Source of the DNA: Prochlorococcus sp. AG-673-L20
GTDB lineage: Bacteria > Cyanobacteriota > Cyanobacteriia > PCC-6307 > Cyanobiaceae
NCBI GenBank assembly: GCA_003211135.1
Contig: QCTN01000006.1
Location: 1 to 64,000, forward strand
Length of the DNA: 64,000 nt
Reading direction: 5' to 3'
Shown here: one piece after another, positions 1 to 7,945 of the stretch
Layout: each line of letters starts with the position of its first letter
Position numbering within the stretch: the stretch's first letter is position 1
The notes under the pieces: model-generated
Databases searched by the model: none
What the model saw: the letters and a program-made list of their open reading frames with translations, nothing else
What the model was told of the DNA's origin: nothing
Program-made: the position numbers and the translations under genes

Positions 1-244
1 CAACAAATATTGGATTCTTTTAAACAAAATATTAAATTAAAACCTATACGCGTAATGAGGTCCTGAAGACATAATTCTCAACAAGGATTGTTAATTACTT
101 TGGTAGCCATTTTCTAAACTATTTTTTCTATCTGTTGCTTTTTAATGATTTGCTTATTCTTAAATTGATAAAGACAAACATTTATATCAAATAATTATGA
201 CATAATTTATTTGTATTAACTTGTAATCTTTAATTACTTTAAAT

Positions 245-730
245 ATGAAAAAGTTATTAGCCCTCCCATACGCGATTTGTCTGTTAGTTCTGATTGCTTG
301 TTCGCCCAAGACAAAACAAACTATGGATGAGATATCTGAGTTAGAAGTAATAGATGTTTTATTTTGTGCCGAAAAAAATAAATTATCATTAAGCGTCGAT
401 GAAATTTACGAGACTAAGTATCCATGGATTTTCAATAAAGAAACTGGTGAGCTATACGAACGTGACATGGATAAAAATGAGTTATATCCCTTAGAAGTAT
501 TTATTGACGGTAAAAGCAAATTCGTATATGAATCAAAATTAAATGGGAATATTTTAGAAATAGAGGAAACTGAATTCTATCCTGTGAATAAAAAAATTTA
601 TGGTAAATATTTAATTGATTTAGATCAGTTAAAATCAAAAGCATCATATAAATATTCTGATGGCTACAAAGAAAGATATAAAGAAGATTGTATTAGAATC
701 CCATTACCTGCTGGCATAACAATAAGGTAA
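245..730 (+). CDS. Hypothetical lipoprotein, 161 aa
   Basis: I do not recognise a family. The N-terminus is a typical lipoprotein signal: a lysine pair, a hydrophobic stretch, then LIACS, with Cys19 as the likely lipidated residue. The rest is hydrophilic and acidic. The C-terminal half resembles the protein encoded at 4071-4634: both have an F-x(3-4)-TG/SG-x-LY block, then KFV-Y/F, then a Leu-rich turn and a closing Cys-Ile-x-x-P-x-P block. It is probably an envelope protein and island cargo. It lies left of the first tRNA-Pro remnant, so the island may extend beyond the window. Confidence 0.7.
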   Translation: MKKLLALPYAICLLVLIACSPKTKQTMDEISELEVIDVLFCAEKNKLSLSVDEIYETKYPWIFNKETGELYERDMDKNELYPLEVFIDGKSKFVYESKLNGNILEIEETEFYPVNKKIYGKYLIDLDQLKSKASYKYSDGYKERYKEDCIRIPLPAGITIR

Positions 731-734
731 ATAT

Positions 735-782
735 TTATTCCAAGCCGAGCAAATTTATTTTTGGGAGAAGTAAGCGTTTCAT
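735..782 (-). pseudogene. Relic of the MKRLLLP signal-peptide module
   Basis: Read on the minus strand, ATG at 782 opens with MKRLLLP and runs into a stop after 15 codons. Its first 21 bases match, almost base for base, the start of the secreted protein gene at 8553 and the relics at 3785 and 8934. No mature protein follows. It appears to be the 5' stub of a decayed small secreted-protein gene or a copied sequence module. Confidence 0.5.
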
Positions 783-844
783 TTATTCTAATTTTTAGTT
801 TTATTTGGGATGAATCTTGCTTGTTTAACGAAATGTGAAATCTA

Positions 845-1132
845 TTATTTAGGAAATGGGCAACTTGGGTAAACGTCTAGTGCAATTTCTTTTAAATACT
901 CTATTTCACTTTTAGATAAGTATTTTTTTTCTGCATTGTAGATGTATTGCTTTGTATACTTTTTTGCTATCGAATAAGATAAATTATTTTCGTGATGCAT
1001 CTCACAAACTGCGGTAATTACTCCAAATACAAACATTTCCTTTTCAGGTTTTGTTAAGGCAGCAAAACTTTGACTTGTTAATGCAATAATTGAAATACTA
1101 AATGATGCAAAAAGGAATAAGAATTTATTCAT
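845..1132 (-). CDS. Hypothetical small secreted protein
   Basis: The family is not recognised. I chose the ATG at 1132, because from there the protein begins MNKFLFLFA, continues with a hydrophobic stretch and ends with SQSFAAL, a good Sec signal with an Ala-x-Ala-like cleavage site. The longer frame from an ATG at 1168 would put 12 extra residues in front of the signal. The mature part is about 70 residues, Lys/Glu/Tyr-rich, with two cysteines (one in CEMHHEN, one near the C-terminus in SCPFPK) that could form a disulfide in the periplasm. It is probably island cargo. Confidence 0.6.
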   Translation of the reverse strand: MNKFLFLFASFSISIIALTSQSFAALTKPEKEMFVFGVITAVCEMHHENNLSYSIAKKYTKQYIYNAEKKYLSKSEIEYLKEIALDVYPSCPFPK

Positions 1133-1362
1133 CAATACTCTATTAGTAAATTCTAGTACTAGTTTCATATTTAATACTTAATAGCCATCTGACAATAAAG
1201 ATAGCAACCAACTCTACCTATTTATGTAAGTTAGGTTTATATTTTAAAAAATTCAAAAAGTTCTATAAAGTCTAGGGAAAACTATAAGAAAACCCCCTGT
1301 AAAGGGAGTCATTTTCCCTAATTTTTCCCTAAGTCAAATTAGGCAATCGCTGAAAAGCTAGT

Positions 1363-1410
1363 AGGGCGAGAGGATTCGAACCTACGACCTAGTACTCCCA
1401 AAGGACTCGG
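1363..1410 (-). pseudogene. Decayed tRNA-Pro 3' half (integration scar)
   Basis: On the minus strand this keeps the anticodon-loop region (TTTGGGAG), the T-arm (GGTTCGAATCC) and most of the 3' acceptor strand of tRNA-Pro(UGG), with several substitutions relative to 10104-10177. The 5' half is missing. It is the most diverged large copy, so probably the oldest scar in the series. Confidence 0.75.
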
Positions 1411-1532
1411 TTGTTCAAATAAAATTTCCTTTAAATCGTTGTTACAGACATAGTTATTCGTGGATGCATTAACAAGTTTGAGACTCAATATAACGATATC
1501 TTCGGAGATTTTATAAGGTCTTTATAGATTCT

Positions 1533-1550
1533 AGATCCCCCGACAGATCC
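1533..1550 (+). promoter_or_regulatory. AGATCC pair, putative integrase arm sites
   Basis: AGATCC occurs at 1533-1538 and 1545-1550, 12 bp apart, about 170 bp to the right of the tRNA scar at 1363. The same pair with the same spacing recurs at 3851-3868, just left of the scar at 3944. Position and phasing mirror the TCGCTAA pairs of the other segments. Assignment as integrase arm sites is inference. Confidence 0.45.
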
Positions 1551-1705
1551 CCCTCACGACCGAGTGCCTTATTTTGAAAAAGATAAATAGAAATAATTGA
1601 CAGTAGATCCTAATTAAAGGAGTAAATTTTTATCGTAATAAGGATATTTTGTTACATCAATAAAGCTTTAATTAATTTAGGAGTTTATATATTTATCAGT
1701 TATGA

Positions 1706-1900
1706 GTGAATATGAATAAGCACAATAATAATGCATTATCAATCAGTAAATCTACATTAGACTCTATGATTTATAGACAAAAGGTACTTGGGGAAGAAGA
1801 TAATTTAAAAAACAAATTAGCATTAATAGAGGAGTATAGAGAATGGATAACTGAGGGGATTTTTGAAAGTAATGCCCTTTATCTAATTGATAAAAGATAA
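1706..1900 (+). CDS. Hypothetical protein, 64 aa
   Basis: A short hydrophilic protein with no signal peptide or membrane segment. It has many Asn, Lys, Glu and Ile residues and a helix-forming middle (KNKLALIEEYREWITEG). The ATG at 1712 is an alternative start. The upstream stretch around 1600 (ATTGACAGTAGATC) resembles that at 8213 upstream of another island gene (ATTGACAGTCGATC), so the two genes may share a promoter-like upstream element. No function can be assigned. Confidence 0.5.
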   Translation: MNMNKHNNNALSISKSTLDSMIYRQKVLGEEDNLKNKLALIEEYREWITEGIFESNALYLIDKR

Positions 1901-2024
1901 TTTATATTTAATAATCAAATCATGAATTAACCTAAATCTGAATTAATTAAAACTTTAAAACTACCATTAATTATTCTCTAAAAAGAATAAATAATTTAGT
2001 AAAAATAACTTTTATTAAAACTAA

Positions 2025-2789
2025 TTAGTTTAGAACTAAACCACCATCAACAATTAAATTTTGACCAGTTACTGCTCGAGACCAAGGGGATGCAAAAAAT
2101 AATACAGCATCTGAAAAATCCTCTGTAGTTGTTACTTTCCTTAAAGGAGTGATGCTGGAAATATATTCAAAAACACTTTCTGGCGTTCCCTTACTAGCAT
2201 CAGTGATTTTCAATAATCCTCCTGAAACCATGTTTACTGTGATATTAAATTGACCAAGATCTATGGCTGCTGTTCTTGTAAGTGATAATAATCCACCTTT
2301 GGCGGCTGTGTAATCATGATAAGGAATTACTGGATTTTGAAATAAATTAGTTCCAATAGTTATTACCCTCCCAAAAGAATTATTTTTCATATTCGGAGTG
2401 AATATGTTGAGCAGATTTAAAAATCCTTTTTGAGTAGTTTCAATTTGGTTTTGAAAATCTTGCCACTCTATTTCATCAATTTTTTTTCTTTGATCACCAT
2501 TAAAAATAAAGTCATTTATAGCATTATGGATAATTGTATTTACTTCGATATTTTGACTTTCCAATTCCTTTCGCATTTTAGAAACTTGATCTTTGTCTCT
2601 AATATCGCCTTTTATTAAAATTACATTATCTCCCAATGAATCAGATAATTTTTTAGCGCTTTCAAATGAGTTTCTATAATTGATAATTACTTTCGCACCT
2701 TCTCGATGAAACGATTTTGCTATTTCAGAACCCAATCCTCTTCCAGCTCCAGTTATTAGGATAGTCTGTTTTTCTATTGGTAAATTCAT
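2025..2789 (-). CDS. SDR family oxidoreductase (FabG-like)
   Basis: A classical short-chain dehydrogenase/reductase of 254 residues, the usual length. The NAD(P)-binding motif GAGRGLG is near residue 14. An acidic GDIRD segment follows near residue 60. The catalytic set is a Ser/Thr around GTNLFQ and the YTAAK motif (Tyr and Lys four apart), and the C-terminus has the common GQNLIVDGG block. FabG-type enzymes reduce 3-oxoacyl chains, but SDR substrates cannot be read from sequence. It stands alone between tRNA scars, so it is probably transferred cargo rather than part of the core fatty-acid operon. Confidence 0.85.
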   Translation of the reverse strand: MNLPIEKQTILITGAGRGLGSEIAKSFHREGAKVIINYRNSFESAKKLSDSLGDNVILIKGDIRDKDQVSKMRKELESQNIEVNTIIHNAINDFIFNGDQRKKIDEIEWQDFQNQIETTQKGFLNLLNIFTPNMKNNSFGRVITIGTNLFQNPVIPYHDYTAAKGGLLSLTRTAAIDLGQFNITVNMVSGGLLKITDASKGTPESVFEYISSITPLRKVTTTEDFSDAVLFFASPWSRAVTGQNLIVDGGLVLN

Positions 2790-2950
2790 AATTTTTTTTT
2801 AAAGCAGAAACTACTCTTTATTTTTATTTGACTTTAAATCAAACATATTTATATTAAATATCCTATTTCATTTTTTTCAAATAATAGATTTTATTCTTGA
2901 GATTTCATTCACATTAATGATAATCAATTATTCACTCTATTTTAAACCAG

Positions 2951-2980
2951 AAAAAGATCTCTAGAAATAAGGGTCTTTTT
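2951..2980. terminator. Weak hairpin with A/T flanks
   Basis: AAAAAGA at 2951-2957 can pair with TCTTTTT at 2974-2980 around a 16-base loop. It lies in the 355-base gap between the SDR gene, which starts on the left, and the small gene at 3145. I see no coding sequence in the rest of that gap. Confidence 0.3.
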
Positions 2981-3144
2981 TATGTTTAAAAATCAGAGTA
3001 AGTTATTGGAGATCAATTCAAGATATAAAACACACTCATCAATCAATTCATAAATAATTGACTTCGATATAAGGTAAGAGGCAATTAGCTCCTTTTCTTT
3101 AATCTTGCTATACCTGTATTAAATATGATTCTAAATATTTTGTT

Positions 3145-3297
3145 ATGGCACTTTCAGAATTAACTGAGGAAACAAGGGCAAAGATAAATGATCTTCTTAA
3201 ATATTGGAAAAAATGGGAGCATGTAAAAGATGCTGATGTTCTTCCACTCTTAGATGAAATAGCTACTTGCTATGGTGGAAAAGTTATAGATATATAA
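3145..3297 (+). CDS. Hypothetical protein, 50 aa
   Basis: A short frame beginning MALSELTEETRAK and ending GGKVIDI. It is hydrophilic, with a predicted amphipathic helix rich in Trp/Lys (LLKYWKKWEHV), no signal peptide and no membrane segment. The composition looks like a real small protein rather than chance translation of A/T-rich DNA. It is island cargo of unknown function. Confidence 0.5.
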   Translation: MALSELTEETRAKINDLLKYWKKWEHVKDADVLPLLDEIATCYGGKVIDI

Positions 3298-3341
3298 GAA
3301 TTGAAAATATTATTATTTCTATAAAAGGGATAAATAAAACT

Positions 3342-3374
3342 TTGAAACGCTTTCTGCTTATATGTATGGAATAG
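3342..3374 (+). pseudogene. Decayed signal-peptide module
   Basis: TTGAAACGCTTTCTGCTT matches the ATGAAACGCTTACTACT module with a lost ATG and scattered changes, and stops after ten codons. The following bases TATATGTAT also follow the relic at 3450, so these two are related to each other. Confidence 0.35.
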
Positions 3375-3449
3375 CAATTACTTATTCGGTTTATGTTTTT
3401 TATTACTTAGTGGCTTTGCGTATTTAACCTTCAAAATGACCTCTCAAAA

Positions 3450-3482
3450 ATGAAAATGCTTACTACTTATATGTATTTTTAA
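3450..3482 (+). pseudogene. Decayed signal-peptide module
   Basis: ATGAAAATGCTTACTACTT differs from the MKRLLL module by a substitution plus a one-base insertion that shifts the frame; translation ends after ten residues. It lies in a 250-base stretch (3298-3550) that otherwise holds no recognisable gene. Confidence 0.35.
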
Positions 3483-3550
3483 TGAAGATTAACTCGCAGG
3501 GTTGGAGCTTAATTTTTTAGGATTGCAACTATATGATTTTTTTTATTTGA

Positions 3551-3784
3551 ATAAAGAAGTTAAAAAAATTATTTAGTGGACTGGCTGATTGGATTTTTGA
3601 TAATGAGCCAAATTATCCATCATTCGCACAATGTAAGTTATGGATTAAGAAACAAGATTCTCAATATATAATTTCTAAAAATGATGAGAAAGAAAATTTA
3701 ATGTTGTTGACCTATTTTCCTATGAGTCAACGAATGAATAATGTCTTATACGTCAAATACCTTGACCAAATACTCTCTAAATAA
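3551..3784 (+). pseudogene. Gene fragment lacking a start codon
   Basis: An open frame of 77 codons follows an in-frame TGA and has protein-like composition (SGLADWIFDNEPNYPSFAQ near its start, YVKYLDQILSK at its end). No ATG, GTG or TTG start lies at its 5' end; the first internal ATG would leave only about 25 residues. I read it as the 3' part of a truncated gene. No family was recognised. The MKRLLL relic at 3785 begins directly after its stop. Confidence 0.4.
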
Positions 3785-3817
3785 ATGAAACGCTTACTAC
3801 TCGCACTGCTTCACTAA
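3785..3817 (+). pseudogene. Signal-peptide module relic (MKRLLLALLH)
   Basis: ATGAAACGCTTACTACTCGCACTG follows the preceding stop codon directly and terminates after ten codons. It matches the first codons of the intact gene at 8553 closely, but no mature protein follows. Confidence 0.5.
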
Positions 3818-3850
3818 TTAAGCACTATTTAGGGAATCTTCGAAGATACT

Positions 3851-3868
3851 AGATCCTTCTACAGATCC
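3851..3868 (+). promoter_or_regulatory. AGATCC pair, putative integrase arm sites
   Basis: AGATCC at 3851-3856 and 3863-3868, 12 bp apart, lies about 90 bp left of the tRNA scar at 3944. With the matching pair at 1533 it brackets the segment 1363-3943, as expected for the two arms of one integrated element. Inference from position and repetition only. Confidence 0.45.
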
Positions 3869-3902
3869 CCTTTCTTAATATGAGACAATTATCCAATAAA
3901 AA

Positions 3903-3924
3903 AGACAGGCTGGGAAACTTGTCT
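3903..3924 (-). terminator. Duplicated tRNA-Pro terminator copy
   Basis: AGACAGG pairs with CTTGTCT (one G-U pair) around an 8-base loop. On the minus strand a run of T follows. It has the same position relative to its tRNA remnant and nearly the same loop as the hairpins at 4746 and 10061, but different stem bases that still pair. Confidence 0.6.
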
Positions 3925-3943
3925 ATAACTTGGATTATTAGAG

Positions 3944-3988
3944 TCGGGGCGACAGGATTCGAACCTGCGACCTAGTGTTCGAAAAGCA
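3944..3988 (-). pseudogene. tRNA-Pro 3' half with altered anticodon loop
   Basis: The 3' acceptor strand and T-arm are identical to tRNA-Pro at 10104. The anticodon loop has changed from TTTGGGA to TTTTCGA and the stem has a mismatch, so it cannot be a proline tRNA. The sequence to the right has only a vague D-arm-like GGTAGAG. It is a displaced copy left by integration, or a chimera with another tRNA. Confidence 0.7.
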
Positions 3989-4070
3989 CTCTACCCCCTA
4001 TTAGCAGCACTACGTTTTCGAGCTATAATTAATATCTTGCGTAGTATTGCGTTATTTGTCGGTAATTTTT

Positions 4071-4634
4071 TCATCTAGAAATTGAGTTAATAATTTCCAC
4101 ATCATTTGGGATAGGGTAATAAATACATTTATCTGTATATGTTTTACCATCCTCAACTGATGAACTTGTCAACTCAGTGAGATTATAAACTTCAGTGCTA
4201 GATAAGGTAAGTTTCCCATTCTCATATCTATCAATATTTATTATTAAAGTATTCTTATTCTTTTTCTCAGATGTGAATACAAATTTTGTTTTTTGTGATG
4301 GGTATTCGTCCACAAATAGGGGTTGAATTGTTTCTAAATTATCATCTTCTTTATATACCCCATAAAGTTGGCCACTTTTAATATCAAAAATTGAATAATA
4401 CCAAAACCAATCATCAAAACTTCCATAATTATCATACAGATTATTTAATATTTGATGATCATTTCTAAAAATTTTTCTTGGATCGATATTTTTATTTAAA
4501 TAAGACATAAATTTTTCTGATCCACAGATAATACCTTTAATTTCTGGTTCATCTGATTTTTTAAATTTATTAATAAATCCCATATTTAAAAATGAGAAAG
4601 AAAACAAAAGTATAAGAAGTGATATTTTTTTCAT
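4071..4634 (-). CDS. Hypothetical secreted protein, 187 aa
   Basis: The N-terminus is a Sec signal or membrane anchor (MKKISLLILLFSFSFLNMG). The mature protein is rich in Asp, Tyr and Trp. Its second half shows a block order shared with the lipoprotein at 245-730: IFDIKSGQLYG, later KFVFTSEKKN, a Leu/Thr-rich stretch, then CIYYPIPND. The two look like diverged paralogs. It is the only gene between the tRNA scars at 3944 and 4789, so it is probably the cargo of one small integrated segment. Function unknown; the location is probably the periplasm or outer membrane. Confidence 0.7.
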   Translation of the reverse strand: MKKISLLILLFSFSFLNMGFINKFKKSDEPEIKGIICGSEKFMSYLNKNIDPRKIFRNDHQILNNLYDNYGSFDDWFWYYSIFDIKSGQLYGVYKEDDNLETIQPLFVDEYPSQKTKFVFTSEKKNKNTLIINIDRYENGKLTLSSTEVYNLTELTSSSVEDGKTYTDKCIYYPIPNDVEIINSISR

Positions 4635-4745
4635 TTGATTTTAATTAGAAAATTTAGTTAAAAATGTTAATGAGAATATTCTAAGTAAATATGTAATTGT
4701 CGGCTTTTTTTTTGCTCATGTAACCGACATAATTTCCAATAAAAA

Positions 4746-4766
4746 AGCGAGTCTGTGTTACTCGCT
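4746..4766 (-). terminator. Duplicated tRNA-Pro terminator copy
   Basis: AGCGAGT at 4746-4752 pairs perfectly with ACTCGCT at 4760-4766 around a 7-base loop; on the minus strand a T run follows. It is the same 7+7+7 layout as the terminator of the intact tRNA at 10061, with compensating base changes in the stem. Confidence 0.65.
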
Positions 4767-4788
4767 AGTATGAATTGGTTTTTAAGAG

Positions 4789-4838
4789 TCGGGGCGACAG
4801 GATTCGAACCTGCGACCTAGTGCTCCCAAAGCACCCGC
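4789..4838 (-). pseudogene. tRNA-Pro 3' half scar
   Basis: Fifty bases are identical to the 3' half of the intact tRNA-Pro, from the discriminator base through the T-arm and anticodon arm. Beyond 4838 the D-arm is degenerate (CCTCCAATTTGAGACA in plus orientation), a variant shared with the scar at 7977. The 5' acceptor strand is absent, so no functional tRNA can form. Confidence 0.85.
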
Positions 4839-4967
4839 CCTCCAATTTGAGACACCAAGTCTAATAAACAAGTGCTGCTATAGCTTATTAGTTGATATGA
4901 CGAAGATTAATATGAGTCTCAGTACTGCACCTTAGTTATACAAAGACTATCAAAGATATACAAATAA

Positions 4968-4985
4968 TCGCTAAATAATCGCTAA
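4968..4985 (+). promoter_or_regulatory. TCGCTAA pair, putative integrase arm sites
   Basis: TCGCTAA at 4968-4974 and again at 4979-4985, 11 bp apart, preceded by two TATACAA-like words. The layout recurs at 7930, 8155 (decayed), 10011 and 10287. It lies about 180 bp from the tRNA 3' end, as at 10287. Confidence 0.5.
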
Positions 4986-5045
4986 AAAAATCCTTGCGAT
5001 TGTTATGGAAATCAGCTTATATAAAATTCCTTAAATAAATTAAAT

Positions 5046-5969
5046 ATGAAAAGTCACAAGGTTAAAACTGAAAAGATTAAGAGATCAAATCCAAAAAAAA
5101 ATTCCGAAGAGATCAAGAACCTAGCGAGCATAATGAATACTACTTTTGAGAATATAGAAAAAAGTTCATGGGGAAGATATTCAACTGGTGTTCCAGTAAG
5201 TTTCTATGACTTAGATGCAATGACTCAAGGTCTTCAAAGAGGTTCTTTAGTCGTTGTTGCGGGAAGGCCTTCAATGGGTAAGACATCTTTCGCAACAAAC
5301 TTATCAAGAAATGTAGCTCAGGCTAATAAACAACCTGTTTGTTATTTCAGCTTGGAGCAAAGTAAAGAACAATTAAGTTATAGATTTTTATCTATGGAGC
5401 TTGGGATTGAGTCAGGAAGATTAAGAACAGGAAGACTTCAAGAGGATGAATGGCCTTTACTTGGAAATGAAATAGAGAGAATTAGGGAGTTACCTTTATT
5501 TGTTTGTGATAAAGGTTCCATTAAAGTTAAGGAAATGCTCTCAAAAAGCAAAAAAATAAAAGAGAAATGGGGTAATGGTGAACTTGGATTAATTGTGGTT
5601 GATTATGTGCAAATGATGAATGGACCGAACAAAAAATCAAGGGATAAAGAATTGTCTAAGATTATTCTTGATCTCAAAGAGATGGCTAAAACCCTAGATG
5701 TTCCTGTTGTTTTGATGTCTCAACTTTCTAGAGATATTGAGAAGAGAGATAATTGTCGCCCAATGTTATGCGACTTAAGAGAAACTCATGGATTAGAGGC
5801 TCATTCAGATGTAGTTATTATGCTTTACCGAGATGAGTTTTATCATCCAGAAACAGATGAAAGAGGTATCGCAGAATTGATAGTTACAAAACACAGAAAT
5901 GGTCCAGTAGGTACTGTTAAATTAATTTTTGAACCTCAATTTACAAGATATAGAAATCTTGCTGCATAA
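5046..5969 (+). CDS. DnaB-like helicase, C-terminal ATPase domain only
   Basis: A RecA-fold ATPase of the DnaB family: Walker A GRPSMGKT at residues 73-80, Walker B IVVDYVQMM around 180, and the MSQLSRDIEKR block. At 307 residues it is about two-thirds of a replicative DnaB and lacks the N-terminal domain that mediates hexamer packing and primase contact. The usual LRESGAIEQDAD segment near residue 245 reads LRETHGLEAHSD, so the core-genome sequence has drifted. A Lys-rich N-terminus replaces the missing domain. It may be an element-borne replication factor or a dominant-negative decoy of host DnaB; either is inference. Confidence 0.85.
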   Translation: MKSHKVKTEKIKRSNPKKNSEEIKNLASIMNTTFENIEKSSWGRYSTGVPVSFYDLDAMTQGLQRGSLVVVAGRPSMGKTSFATNLSRNVAQANKQPVCYFSLEQSKEQLSYRFLSMELGIESGRLRTGRLQEDEWPLLGNEIERIRELPLFVCDKGSIKVKEMLSKSKKIKEKWGNGELGLIVVDYVQMMNGPNKKSRDKELSKIILDLKEMAKTLDVPVVLMSQLSRDIEKRDNCRPMLCDLRETHGLEAHSDVVIMLYRDEFYHPETDERGIAELIVTKHRNGPVGTVKLIFEPQFTRYRNLAA

Positions 5970-5990
5970 TAAAATTAAGATTAAAGTGAA

Positions 5991-6839
5991 ATGAGTTTTT
6001 TAGAAAATATAAATTTCAAAAAAGTTCGACCTCTACTTTTACCTGCTCTTGCATTATTTTTAATTATTAATGCAAATATAGAAAAAGATAATAATCTTAA
6101 CTCCAAATATTGGCCTACTTCATGGAAAGATTTTAAGAAAAGTAAGGAACATAACCCCAATAGCAAAGAAAGGAAGTATGAAGCTTGGCGGCAAAGAGTA
6201 TCAGTGATATTTTCGAAAGATTTAGGAAGTGCATGCAAAAATTCTCTCAACATTGCAAACTTAATAGATCAATACTCTGATGAAATTAATGTAGAAAAAT
6301 TAGAGATTTATAATAAATGGGGAGTTCAACATTGGTCTCCTATTCTTTTTGTAAAACCAGAAGAGGTTAAGAAGAAAAGAAATGAATTGGTAAAAAAATA
6401 TGGCTCAGAACAAAAAGTTTATTCTATGTTCGCAAATGATATTGAAGCGTTGGAAAAAAGAACTCAAAAAATAGTTAAAACTATAAATAGAGCTCATCAA
6501 GAATTTATATCTTCTAGTATTGATGTCTTAAGGATTGCTGGTTATGACGATTGGCAACTTTATTCAAGATGGAATAAAGCTGGGATTGCAGATTTGCTTT
6601 ATTTTTATAGAGAGCAACATGATAAGACAAAGGGTAAAGAGAGTTATGTGAGTTTTGAAAAGTGGTTAGTTAAAGAAGGCATCTTTAGTAAGGAGGAAAC
6701 TAATAATGGAGCATATAATCCTTATTCGGGGACTTATAGAATTACCATGGAATTCGATCGACTATGTAAACCATGGGGTGAATTGAAAAGAACCCCTAAG
6801 AGTTTTGGCTATACAAAAGATTGGTACTTTGGATTCTAA
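5991..6839 (+). CDS. Hypothetical membrane-anchored protein, 282 aa
   Basis: It begins 21 bases after the DnaB-like gene on the same strand and probably shares its transcript. One N-terminal membrane segment (LLLPALALFLIINA) follows a Lys/Arg patch. The remainder is soluble, Lys/Trp/Tyr-rich and mostly helical. I recognise no catalytic motif and no family. Pairing with a helicase-like gene suggests a joint role in the element, but there is no direct evidence. Confidence 0.65.
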   Translation: MSFLENINFKKVRPLLLPALALFLIINANIEKDNNLNSKYWPTSWKDFKKSKEHNPNSKERKYEAWRQRVSVIFSKDLGSACKNSLNIANLIDQYSDEINVEKLEIYNKWGVQHWSPILFVKPEEVKKKRNELVKKYGSEQKVYSMFANDIEALEKRTQKIVKTINRAHQEFISSSIDVLRIAGYDDWQLYSRWNKAGIADLLYFYREQHDKTKGKESYVSFEKWLVKEGIFSKEETNNGAYNPYSGTYRITMEFDRLCKPWGELKRTPKSFGYTKDWYFGF

Positions 6840-6842
6840 GTA

Positions 6843-7850
6843 TTAATTAGAAGTATTAGAAGACTTCTTTTGATATCTGATTTGATTAATGCCTAAATTC
6901 ACCATTGATAAAATCATTGCTGAAATTATTAAAGCGAGAATAATATAAAGCCCTCTAAATGGAATGATGGAACTTGAATTCCAAATTGCATGAAGGAACA
7001 TTATTGTGATGAAAGGTATATAGAATTTTCTTTCTATGAAAAGTTTATATTTAAACTTTTTACCTTTTAAAACTCTCCAAAATGAAGCAACTGCGATTGC
7101 AGTCCATGCAATATGCCCAAAAGGTGAAAGAATTCCCCTTAGTTGAATTATTCCAATAAGAGAGCCTAAATTTCTAATTCCATAGTTAAGTGCATAGCCT
7201 GCGGATTCAAATGCAGCGAAGCCTGCTCCAACAGCTGCTCCAAAAAGTAGTCCGTTTAATATATATGGATATTTTGTTTTATCTTTTACTAAAATTAAGA
7301 CCGCAATAAGTTTGGCAGGTTCCTCTATAAAAGCTGCAAACCAAGCTCCAGATGGAACTCCAAATTTATAAACATTTTCAGATAGGATGATCGTGATAAA
7401 TATGGATAATAATCCACCAGTAATAACTAATTTCATTACATCCCACAAAGTAATATTTTTTGGAATATTAAATTCAAAGAATAAAAATACTGTTGATATT
7501 GGTACTCCAAATGATCCAATGAAAATAAGAGCTGGAATCAAATTAGACACTTCAAATTGTCTGTAAATGGCGACTAAACTATAGAAAAGAAGAATGGAAC
7601 CAAATAATAACCTTCCAAATAACCATGGTTCAGGATAATCCAGCGCAACTTCTGAAATCTTAGGAGTAGTTTTATTTGTGCCTACAATTAAACTATTTTG
7701 AACATCATCGGATGATTTATTCTTAAAAAATCCATTAAAAAACTTTTTGAAATTAAAATCACCAAAGCCTTCCGCCTCTCCTATCTTCCCAATTTCATCA
7801 AATATGAGTAATAAATATTTCCATAAAGATTCATTCTCTTTTTTTGCCAT
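6843..7850 (-). CDS. PrsW-like intramembrane metalloprotease
   Basis: A multi-pass membrane protein of 335 residues with the PrsW motifs in order: EEPAK in one helix, GAGFAAFES in the next, and H-x-x-W-T plus HAIWN further on, supplying the Glu and His residues expected to bind zinc. About eight hydrophobic segments follow a soluble 70-residue N-terminus. PrsW proteases cleave membrane proteins such as anti-sigma factors; the substrate here is unknown. It converges on the 282-residue gene with a 3-base gap and is isolated cargo at the right end of segment A. Confidence 0.8.
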   Translation of the reverse strand: MAKKENESLWKYLLLIFDEIGKIGEAEGFGDFNFKKFFNGFFKNKSSDDVQNSLIVGTNKTTPKISEVALDYPEPWLFGRLLFGSILLFYSLVAIYRQFEVSNLIPALIFIGSFGVPISTVFLFFEFNIPKNITLWDVMKLVITGGLLSIFITIILSENVYKFGVPSGAWFAAFIEEPAKLIAVLILVKDKTKYPYILNGLLFGAAVGAGFAAFESAGYALNYGIRNLGSLIGIIQLRGILSPFGHIAWTAIAVASFWRVLKGKKFKYKLFIERKFYIPFITIMFLHAIWNSSSIIPFRGLYIILALIISAMILSMVNLGINQIRYQKKSSNTSN

Positions 7851-7929
7851 TCTGCAAATTTTGAATCAATTAAACTTTATTTTATACTAAATAAATTTGA
7901 GCAATAGTTATACAGAGCTATACAAGTAA

Positions 7930-7945
7930 TCGCTAAATAATCGCT
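7930..7945 (+). promoter_or_regulatory. TCGCTAA pair, right arm of segment A
   Basis: TCGCTAA at 7930-7936 and TCGCT at 7941-7945, 11 bp apart, preceded by TATACAGAG and TATACAAG. It lies 47 bp left of the tRNA scar at 7977 and pairs with the site at 4968. Confidence 0.45.

Noticed and set aside
4789-4857. Second functional tRNA-Pro
   Set aside because: The D-arm is degenerate and the 5' acceptor strand is missing, so the cloverleaf cannot form.
5981-6253. Minus-strand frame of 90 residues
   Set aside because: It lies wholly opposite the 282-residue gene, which has the better start, spacing and composition.
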